Shown here piece by piece: positions 32,591 to 38,201 of a stretch of 38,201 nucleotides of DNA. Position numbers and translations under genes: made by a program. Each line of letters begins with the position of its first letter. The first letter of the stretch is position 1. The notes beneath the pieces are model-generated. The model was not told the origin of the DNA. It saw nothing but the letters and a program-made list of their open reading frames with translations, and made no database searches. The stretch is from JAIMBK01 sp040755975 (GTDB lineage Bacteria > Bacillota > Desulfotomaculia > Desulfotomaculales > Nap2-2B), in assembly GCA_040755975.1 (NCBI GenBank), contig JBFLZY010000021.1, positions 1 to 38,201 of the forward strand, in the 5' to 3' direction.

Positions 32591-34500
32591 TCCCGATGAT
32601 AAGCACCTGACTTTGCCAGAGGGAGCAGAAAAGCCGCTTTGTTCGTATCTTTTAGAATGGTTACGTAAGCCCAGCCGTTTTTTTCTTTTATTTTCAGCCC
32701 GGCCGCGTTCCTGAGCCGGGCATTTTTGGCCACCGGCAGCGCGAAGGTCATTTCTTTTAGCGAATCCGGACACGCGGCTGATATGTAATAACCGGGGTCA
32801 CTTTTCCGAACGGAAAAACGGACTTTTTCGTGCCGGGTGAGGAAACCGGCAAAATCGCCCATTGTCCGCACAGACAAGTTGCCTTCTTCAGCATACTTGA
32901 GAATATAGCTTTGAATTGCCCTCCACATTTCGGGGTGGCGGGCGATGGAAACCGGATGAAAATAAAGCAGGCGGATTTCCCGTCGCTCAACGAGATAATC
33001 GATCAACTGCCGGATATCACTTTCGATCTGGGAGGGCTTTCGCCCGCTGGCCAGCATATTTTCAAAGGCTGTACCGTAAATTGTTCCGGTGTAGCCGAAA
33101 AGCCAGAACCGTTTCTCCGGCTGCCCGTTAAACCAGGCATGCGTGGGCGGGGAGTTAAAGGCTACCGGGAGCGAAGCTGCTTTTGTCTCCCAGGCGGCCA
33201 GAAAATCATTTACCTTCGGGTCGTGCGCGCCCCCGGGAGCGGCGTAGTCGCTCACCGGCTGTCCGGTTGCCGCGAAGAGAGCCTGGAAGTTTCGGTCAAT
33301 ATAATCTTTTTTTTCTTCGTCGCTTAACTCCTTATAGTGGTAGGCCCAGTAGTTATGCCGCCAGCCTCCGTGGGCGCCAATGCTGCCGTACCGGCTGAGC
33401 AACTCCACATAACGGCGGCCCCTTTTCGGGTTTAAAACATCCACCCCTCTTTTATCGCCGGGGCGGTCGTTGTCCGGTCCGGCCGTAACATAAAAGGAAA
33501 AGGGGATCTCCCTGGACAGCAGCTTCCAGGCAAAAATCCGGTCGAGATCCCTAAAATAGGCTCCGGAGCAGACGTGGATGGCCACCACCAGCCCGGCCAC
33601 GCCGCCGGGGGAAGCCACCAGGCGCGGCAGGCCCACCAGTTCTAAGAGAAAGTATTTAAGCAGCGCGCGCAGGAAAAAGTCGACGTTCTCCCCGGCTTTG
33701 AGCAGGCCGGGCGCGCCGTTCACAGACAAAACCACGCCGCCGCCCGGGTAATTTTTTTGGAGGACAGAACCGTTTTCCGGAAAACCTTCCCGACCGGTAT
33801 AGGCTAAAATGCCGGCCGTAACATTAGTTAAGGGGAAATAGCTATCCTTTAACGGAGGGTTATCATAAACTTTGAGCATATCGTGGTCAAAAAGACCGGG
33901 GTCAAAATATTTGCGCAGGGGAGACTGTCCGGGAACCAGCAGAATACCTTTTTCCCGGCTTTCGAAGAAATTTTGTTTTTCATCGGAAAAACCGGGCGGT
34001 ATCTCGTATTGCAGGCCCGCGACGGTTGAAAATAAACCTTTTTCCCGAAGGCCACCTTTTTCGTCAAGCGTACCTGCATCGGCGCCGATGAAAACTTTCC
34101 CGCCAAACCTGGTTACGTACTCTTCCAAAAGTCTGGCTACGGACGGGGCTACCTGCCGGTTTACCCTTTCGGGAAGAATAAGGGCGGCATAACTTTCCTT
34201 TAAAGACCGCGGGGTATACTTCAACAGCGCTTTTGCGGGGAGCAGTTCAAAAGGAAACCCTTCTTCCGCCAAAATTTGCTGGTAGGCGGCGGAAACGTTG
34301 GCCCCGGCAACCTCAAAAACCAGCGCCGCTTTTAGTTCGGCGTTTACGGGAAAGTCGGGGGTTGGCGCCATGACGGGCTGTACTAAGGACGCTCTGGATT
34401 CCCCCGGAGGAAGCTCGCTTTCCGACCATTTCACCCAAATCAATAACAAGGCGGCAAAAATCAACCCAAAGAGCAAAAAAAGGGCTTTCTTACCTTTCAA
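32584..34500 (-). CDS. Exported polysaccharide-deacetylase-like protein, divergent
   Basis: The 638-residue protein has a signal anchor (about 4-22: KKALFLLFGLIFAALLLIWV). A Rossmann-like N-terminal domain follows (about 50-270, with ALVFEVAGANVSAAYQQILAEEGFPF). The C-terminal region (about 305-545) resembles the NodB deacetylase barrel: IHVCSGAYFRDLDRIF, GAHGGWRHNYW and LLYFHPVSI. The usual TFDDG metal motif is absent (AIHVCSG in its place), so catalysis is doubtful. A small beta domain ends the chain. TTG at 34500 is chosen because it begins the signal anchor; the frame opens earlier at 34596. Function unknown. Confidence 0.72.
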   Translation of the reverse strand: MKGKKALFLLFGLIFAALLLIWVKWSESELPPGESRASLVQPVMAPTPDFPVNAELKAALVFEVAGANVSAAYQQILAEEGFPFELLPAKALLKYTPRSLKESYAALILPERVNRQVAPSVARLLEEYVTRFGGKVFIGADAGTLDEKGGLREKGLFSTVAGLQYEIPPGFSDEKQNFFESREKGILLVPGQSPLRKYFDPGLFDHDMLKVYDNPPLKDSYFPLTNVTAGILAYTGREGFPENGSVLQKNYPGGGVVLSVNGAPGLLKAGENVDFFLRALLKYFLLELVGLPRLVASPGGVAGLVVAIHVCSGAYFRDLDRIFAWKLLSREIPFSFYVTAGPDNDRPGDKRGVDVLNPKRGRRYVELLSRYGSIGAHGGWRHNYWAYHYKELSDEEKKDYIDRNFQALFAATGQPVSDYAAPGGAHDPKVNDFLAAWETKAASLPVAFNSPPTHAWFNGQPEKRFWLFGYTGTIYGTAFENMLASGRKPSQIESDIRQLIDYLVERREIRLLYFHPVSIARHPEMWRAIQSYILKYAEEGNLSVRTMGDFAGFLTRHEKVRFSVRKSDPGYYISAACPDSLKEMTFALPVAKNARLRNAAGLKIKEKNGWAYVTILKDTNKAAFLLPLAKSGAYHREE

Positions 34501-34605
34501 CTCAGAACCACCACAAGTACTATTATGCCAGCAGATTAGCAAAATGGCAACCGGGGGGAAATTTATTTTTCCTGAAAAAGCATTGGCAGGAAACAAGGGT
34601 AACCA

Positions 34606-34652
34606 TGTGAGTGCCGGGCCATGACCCGGCAGGTTAACTGAGTACTTACCAT
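34606..34652. repeat. R2 palindromic repeat, copy 4
   Basis: GTGAGTGCCGGGCCATGACC and CGGCAGGTTAACTGAGTACT adjoin and run into TACC. One base differs from copy 2 in the palindrome. It lies 4 bp from the panD stop, between convergently placed gene ends. Confidence 0.75.
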
Positions 34653-34656
34653 TAGC

Positions 34657-35040
34657 CTAAATAACTGTTCTTTGTTTTTCTTGCCGCATAATCTCTGTAA
34701 TGTGGTTTTGACTGTCCACAAGAACGATGGTAGGCTGGAATGCGCCGGCTTCCTCGGGCGTCAGCAGGGCGTAGGCGATAATAATCACGACGTCCCCCGG
34801 CTGAACCAGGCGGGCGGCCGCACCGTTTAAGCAGACCATTCCGGACCCGCGCTCCCCCTGGATAACGTAGGTTTCCAGGCGGGCGCCGTTGTTGACATTC
34901 ACCACCTGCACTCTTTCGTGGGGCAAAATTCCGGCCGCTTCCAGCAACTCCTGGTCGATGGTAATGCTGCCCATGTAGTTCAAATTGGCCTCCGTAACGG
35001 TAGCCCGGTGAATTTTCGCCTTAAACATGGTCAAAAGCAT
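34657..35040 (-). CDS. panD: Aspartate 1-decarboxylase
   Basis: PanD makes beta-alanine from aspartate for pantothenate. The 127-residue proenzyme cleaves itself between Gly24 and Ser25 (NYMGSITID) to form its pyruvoyl group. KAKIHRATVTEANLNYMGS is the family signature. ATG at 35040 follows GGGGGTG. It overlaps the end of panC by 20 bp, so it is coupled to it, and it is last in the operon. Confidence 0.97.
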   Translation of the reverse strand: MLLTMFKAKIHRATVTEANLNYMGSITIDQELLEAAGILPHERVQVVNVNNGARLETYVIQGERGSGMVCLNGAAARLVQPGDVVIIIAYALLTPEEAGAFQPTIVLVDSQNHITEIMRQEKQRTVI

Positions 35041-35896
35041 AAGTCACACCCCCTGGATTCAACACTGCGTTGTCAATCAGGCGCGTTTTGCCGATGCGCA
35101 CCGCCAAAGCGAGCAGCGCCGGACCCTCCAGCCAATCTACCGGTTTTAAATCGGGCAGGGAACGGATCTCTACGTAGTCCACCCTGGCCAACGGTTCGGA
35201 AGCAATTTCCTGCCGGACGGCCTGCAGCAACCCGGTTGCCTCTCTCTCGCCGCCGGCCACCGCCCGCTCAGCAATTTTCAAACTCCGGAAGAGCACCGTG
35301 GCTGCCTGCCTTTCCCGGGAGTCGAGATAGACGTTCCGGGAACTCATGGCCAGTCCGTCCGGTTCGCGTACGGTGGGCACGGTGACAACCTCCAAAGGCA
35401 TGTTCAAATCCTTCACCATCCGTTTAATCACCAGCGCCTGCTGGGCGTCCTTTTGGCCAAAAAAGGCCTTATCCGGCAAAACGATATTGAAGAGCTTGGC
35501 GACAACGGTGGCCACGCCGCGGAAATAAACCGGGCGGGAAAGACCGCAGAGGCATTCCGTCAAGCCGCTTACCTCCACGTGGGTGGAGAAACCGGCGGGG
35601 TACATTTCTTCCTCGAATGGGTAAAATATGGCGTCAACTCCGGCTTCGCGGGCCATCTTTTGATCCCGGGCGAAGTCGCGGGGATATTCGTTAAAATCCT
35701 CCTGCGGCCCAAACTGCAAAGGATTGACAAAGATGCTGACCACCACCGCGCCGCAGGCTTTTCCGGCCTCCCGCATCAGGGCGAGGTGGCCTTCGTGAAA
35801 GTAGCCCATGGTGGGCACGAAGCCGATTGTCTGGCCGCGCGCCCGTGCCTGCCGGACAAATTCCCTGATCTCGTTAATCGTGCGGCAAATCTGCAC
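35021..35896 (-). CDS. panC: Pantothenate synthetase
   Basis: PanC joins pantoate and beta-alanine with ATP. The 291-residue protein shows FVPTMGYFHEGHLALMREA with the HxGH-type ATP site, SIFVNPLQFGPQEDFNEYPR, FFGQKDAQQALVI and MSSRNVYL. The frame opens at 35905. GTG at 35896 is preferred because it has GGGGAG 8 nt upstream and gives the usual N-terminus QICRTINEIREF. It sits between panB and panD. Confidence 0.97.
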   Translation of the reverse strand: MQICRTINEIREFVRQARARGQTIGFVPTMGYFHEGHLALMREAGKACGAVVVSIFVNPLQFGPQEDFNEYPRDFARDQKMAREAGVDAIFYPFEEEMYPAGFSTHVEVSGLTECLCGLSRPVYFRGVATVVAKLFNIVLPDKAFFGQKDAQQALVIKRMVKDLNMPLEVVTVPTVREPDGLAMSSRNVYLDSRERQAATVLFRSLKIAERAVAGGEREATGLLQAVRQEIASEPLARVDYVEIRSLPDLKPVDWLEGPALLALAVRIGKTRLIDNAVLNPGGVTYAFDHV

Positions 35897-35950
35897 CAAT
35901 CCCACTCCCCGGAAAATGTTTCCTCGTTCGCCGTTCGTTTATATTCAAGT

Positions 35951-36787
35951 TTAGTTAAACCTGGCCAGGATCTCTTCGGGCATACTGAAGCAGTGTTCCG
36001 GCCCGGGGAAGGCCCCGCTCCGCACCTCTTCGCGGTAGGCCAAAAGCGCCTTCGTGATGTCTTCGTGAATGTTGGCGTAGCGCTTTACAAACTTCGGCCC
36101 GGTGCCGCCGTACATGCCCAGCAGGTCGTGGGTGACGAGGATCTGCCCGTTGCAGTGGGGCCCCGCGCCGATGCCGATGGTGGGCACGGCCAGCATTTCC
36201 GTAATCATTTTGGCCAGCTCGGCGGGGACACATTCCAAGACGATCGCAAACACCCCGGCCTCTTCCAAAGCCCTGGCGTCGGCAAGAAGTTTTCTGGCCG
36301 CCGCCTCATCCTTTCCCTGCACTTTATAGCCGCCCAATTGGTGAACGGATTGGGGGGTAAGCCCCAGGTGGCCCATCACGGGGATTCCCGCCGCAACCAT
36401 GGCTTTCACCGTCCCCGCAATTTCCTGGCCGCCCTCCAGCTTGACCGCCTGCGCGCAACCTTCCTGGATAATGCGCCCGGCGTTTCTTAAACTCTCTTCC
36501 ACGGACAGGTGGTAGGAAAGAAAAGGCATGTCACCCACCACCAGCGCTCTGGAGACGCCCCGCGCAACCGCCTTTATGTGGTGAACCATATCGTCCATTG
36601 TTACCGGGATGGTGGAGCTGTACCCCAGAATGACGTTGCCCAGGGAATCTCCCACCAGAATGCCGTCGATGCCGGCGGCGTCGACCAGCTTCGCCAATGG
36701 GTAATCATAGGCCGTGAGCATGGTGATCGGACACCCCTCCCTTTTGGCCTGGCGGAAATAGGCGGTGGTTACCCGTTCCGAACTCAT
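35951..36787 (-). CDS. panB: 3-methyl-2-oxobutanoate hydroxymethyltransferase
   Basis: PanB adds a hydroxymethyl group from methylene-tetrahydrofolate to alpha-ketoisovalerate to give ketopantoate. The 278-residue TIM barrel shows MLTAYDYPLAKLVDAAGIDGILVGDSLGN (cited as MLTAYDYP and LVGDSLGN), VVGDMPFLSYH, VMGHLGLTPQS and PTIGIGAGPHCNGQILV. ATG at 36787 follows GGAGGGAAGG. It lies 67 bp after the reductase-like gene. Confidence 0.97.
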   Translation of the reverse strand: MSSERVTTAYFRQAKREGCPITMLTAYDYPLAKLVDAAGIDGILVGDSLGNVILGYSSTIPVTMDDMVHHIKAVARGVSRALVVGDMPFLSYHLSVEESLRNAGRIIQEGCAQAVKLEGGQEIAGTVKAMVAAGIPVMGHLGLTPQSVHQLGGYKVQGKDEAAARKLLADARALEEAGVFAIVLECVPAELAKMITEMLAVPTIGIGAGPHCNGQILVTHDLLGMYGGTGPKFVKRYANIHEDITKALLAYREEVRSGAFPGPEHCFSMPEEILARFN

Positions 36788-36854
36788 TTACCTTCCCTCC
36801 TTCTTAAGGATACTTTTTTAAGGTTATCGGTTTTGATTGTCAATATCCCGGCTC

Positions 36855-37736
36855 TCAGATATGCTTGTCGGAAAATATTTGTCTTAACTCCGCTCCCTGC
36901 CGTTCGTCTATGCTCCCCTTTTCCAAGGCCACGCGCACGGTATACAAACCCAGCGCGCGGTAAAGGTTTAACTCTTCCTCGCCAACCTGTTTTAACGCCG
37001 GCAGGTGATCCCGGATCGTGGTACCGTCGCCCCTGGACACCGGCCCGGTCAAAGCCCGGACCGGACCCGCCCGGTGGATGTTGTTGACCGTACCCTGAAC
37101 AAGGGGAAACAAAGCCTGAAAAGCTTCTTCCCGGGACAGCCCGAAATGCCGGTAAAGCCCGGTGGCAAAATGCATCAAGGAAACCAGGTAATTGGAAGCA
37201 ATGCAGGCCGCGGCATGGTACAGCGGCTTGTCTTTGGCCTCAATAATAAAGGCCTTGCCCTGTAAATCACTGACGATCCGCCTGGCCAGGGAAAGGGCCT
37301 TTTCATCCCCCTCCAGGGCAAAATAAGAGCCGGGTAAATTTTTCATGGCCCCCTCGACATCGGCAAAGGACTGCAGGGGGTGGATGGACACGGCCAAGGC
37401 GCCCGCTTCTTTTACACCCTGCAACTCGTGGGCCGCGTGGGCGCCGCTGGTGTGGGCCACGACCTGGCCGGGGCCAAAGCCCCCCTGCCCAGCGATGTTT
37501 TTCGCCGTCCGGGCAATTTCCCGGTCCGGCGTCGTGACAAAGATCAGTTCCGCCCGCCGGGTCAGTTCCCAGGCTTTATCGTACGCCGGACAACCCAGCG
37601 CCGCGGCCAATTTTTCGGCCGAACGCAGGCTCCGGCTGGCCACCCCGGCAACCGGGTAACCTTTTCTCTGCAGTAAAATTGCCAGCGCCGAACCAACCTT
37701 GCCGGCCCCGACGATGGCGAGGGCAGGTTTTCCCAT
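36855..37736 (-). CDS. DUF2520 Rossmann protein, probable PanG-type ketopantoate reductase
   Basis: The 293-residue protein has an N-terminal NADP-binding fold (GKPALAIVGAGKVGSALAILL) and a C-terminal DUF2520 helical domain (KPLYHAAACIASNYLVSLM). It begins an operon with panB, panC and panD. There is no panE or ilvC in the window. From memory, PanG of Francisella and a related Enterococcus gene beside panBCD reduce ketopantoate to pantoate; this protein has the same kind of position and, I believe, the same family. ATG at 37736 follows GGAG by 9 nt. The function is inferred. Confidence 0.8.
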   Translation of the reverse strand: MGKPALAIVGAGKVGSALAILLQRKGYPVAGVASRSLRSAEKLAAALGCPAYDKAWELTRRAELIFVTTPDREIARTAKNIAGQGGFGPGQVVAHTSGAHAAHELQGVKEAGALAVSIHPLQSFADVEGAMKNLPGSYFALEGDEKALSLARRIVSDLQGKAFIIEAKDKPLYHAAACIASNYLVSLMHFATGLYRHFGLSREEAFQALFPLVQGTVNNIHRAGPVRALTGPVSRGDGTTIRDHLPALKQVGEEELNLYRALGLYTVRVALEKGSIDERQGAELRQIFSDKHI

Positions 37737-37761
37737 AAGCCAGATCTCCTTTGTGCTTTTC

Positions 37762-37802
37762 AAAAAGAAAACCTTTCGGACAGACCAAATCCGAAAGGTT
37801 TT
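37762..37802 (-). terminator. Leader terminator upstream of the pantothenate operon
   Basis: On the minus strand a perfect 13-bp stem (AAAACCTTTCGGA/TCCGAAAGGTTTT, loop 9 nt) is followed by CTTTTTG. It lies between the promoter and the first gene, where only an attenuator makes sense. Confidence 0.9.
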
Positions 37803-37941
37803 GCTTGCTGACTCTCCCGTCTCGGTCCATCCGGCTCCAAGCGGTAAAATCAAAGAACCAAAGGCCCAATGCCCAACAGGGTAGAAAAAGGATGAGAAAC
37901 AAAATGCAACGGGTATAACTCCTTAATGGATGCCAACCCTT
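37803..37941 (-). promoter_or_regulatory. Structured leader of the pantothenate operon (possible riboswitch or attenuator)
   Basis: Just before the terminator the RNA can form a closing stem GCTTG (37842-37838)/CAAGC (37807-37803) around two small hairpins, CGG-AUGGA-CCG and GAC-GGGAGA-GUC, i.e. a three-way junction. Earlier in the leader a TTG (37909), 9 nt after AAGGAG, opens a 19-codon frame ending at 37850, with seven Leu, Ile or Val codons. Either could govern the terminator. A 'pan' RNA motif is known upstream of pan genes, but I cannot confirm a match. Confidence 0.5.
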
Positions 37942-37947
37942 AAGTGG

Positions 37948-37976
37948 ATTTTAACATACCCTCTTCGTGGAAGCAA
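37948..37976 (-). promoter_or_regulatory. Sigma-A promoter of the pantothenate operon
   Basis: On the minus strand TTGCTT (37976-37971) and TAAAAT (37953-37948) are 17 bp apart. Initiation near 37941 gives a leader of about 205 nt. Confidence 0.65.
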
Positions 37977-38006
37977 GAGATTTTTTGTTCGAATATTGTT
38001 TCGGGC

Positions 38007-38058
38007 AGGTAAATGTTCGGTGAAACCGCATACTCGGCTCGGGCACAGCGGGTTAACC
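38007..38058. repeat. R2 palindromic repeat, copy 5 (degenerate)
   Basis: AGGTAAATGTTCGGTGAAACC and a later GGGTTAACC correspond to the two arms seen at 12397 and 12453, with a decayed palindrome (CTCGGCTCGGGCACAG) between them. The 143 bp after it hold no gene I can support. Confidence 0.6.
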
Positions 38059-38201
38059 AACCCTGAAAATAGGCTTTCACCCTCTGTTGGTACCGCGGAA
38101 AAAGCGGCATGGGGGTCTAATCCAAATTGCCCCTGTCTTCTTTGGACGTAAATATTTCCGGTAATTTTTCAACAGGGTCTAATTCCCCGGTCTTCTCGCT
38201 T

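Noticed and set aside
38080..38120. TTGGTACCGCGGAAAAAGC resembling a T-box 3' region
   Set aside because: The preceding AGGG is missing, no terminator or specifier structure is evident, and no downstream gene is in the window. It could be a decayed leader, but I cannot support it.
37930..38151. Plus-strand frame of 73 codons at the right end
   Set aside because: It crosses the pantothenate promoter and R2 copy 5 and has no recognisable protein features or ribosome site.

Overview
The window looks like a chromosomal segment of an anaerobic, spore-forming Gram-positive bacterium, most like the Pelotomaculum/Desulfotomaculum/Moorella group of Clostridia. This is inferred from gene content and order, not from a search. 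Sporulation and germination genes (cwlD, gerM, a YtpB-type sesquarterpene synthase) sit beside anaerobe-style metabolism (pyruvate phosphate dikinase, pyruvoyl-type arginine decarboxylase, a 2-hydroxyacyl-CoA dehydratase-type protein). The order recO-glyQ-glyS-ccpN-ppsR matches that of Bacillus, and murI-gerM and rdgB also fall in the same neighbourhood as in Bacillus. A run of 100 N with identical 127-bp flanks shows that the sequence is a scaffolded draft.

Layout. 1-170: end of a CBS-domain gene. 258-609: Asp-Phe-Gly tRNA operon on the minus strand with a clear sigma-A promoter. 748-10510 (minus): recO, a small UBA-like membrane protein, glyQ, glyS, ccpN, ppsR and ppdK, i.e. recombination repair, glycyl-tRNA synthetase and the PEP/pyruvate switch. 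10638-14516 (plus): cell-envelope block with cwlD, a second Amidase_3 protein, an L,D-transpeptidase and an Amj-type lipid II flippase. 14651-15757 (plus): a CofE-like ligase coupled to arginine decarboxylase, closed by a terminator. 16310-19010 (plus): membrane/TPR protein, PRC-barrel protein and VanW-type protein. 18970-23508 (minus): rdgB (split by the gap), a metallo-beta-lactamase-fold hydrolase, an HgdB-like protein, murI and gerM. 23598-26260 (minus): quinate-dehydrogenase-like protein, SCP2-like protein and amino-acid permease in one operon. 26434-32550: zinc phospholipase C-like protein, membrane metallophosphoesterase, YtpB-like terpene synthase converging on a trans-polyprenyl synthase, a flippase-like membrane protein and a YlbF-family protein. 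32584-34500: divergent deacetylase-like exported protein. 34657-37976 (minus): a complete pantothenate operon (PanG-like DUF2520 reductase, panB, panC, panD) behind a promoter, a structured leader and a strong intrinsic terminator, which suggests attenuation.

Between genes there are two families of dispersed, non-coding inverted-repeat elements. R1 has three copies of 255-415 bp, with conserved interiors but two different kinds of terminal inverted repeat. R2 has five copies of about 50-90 bp around an imperfect GCCGGGCCATGCCCCGGC palindrome. R1 copies lie directly upstream of ppsR and glyQ, and R2 copies abut gene ends, one of them supplying the gerM stop codon. Several genes appear to start at AUU, AUC or CUG behind strong Shine-Dalgarno sequences, so their N-termini are easily mis-annotated. 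I see no phage, CRISPR array, transposase or obvious defence system. The most unusual items are the repeat families, the near-cognate starts, the CofE-like/arginine decarboxylase pair, the overlapping terpene gene pair and the pantothenate leader.
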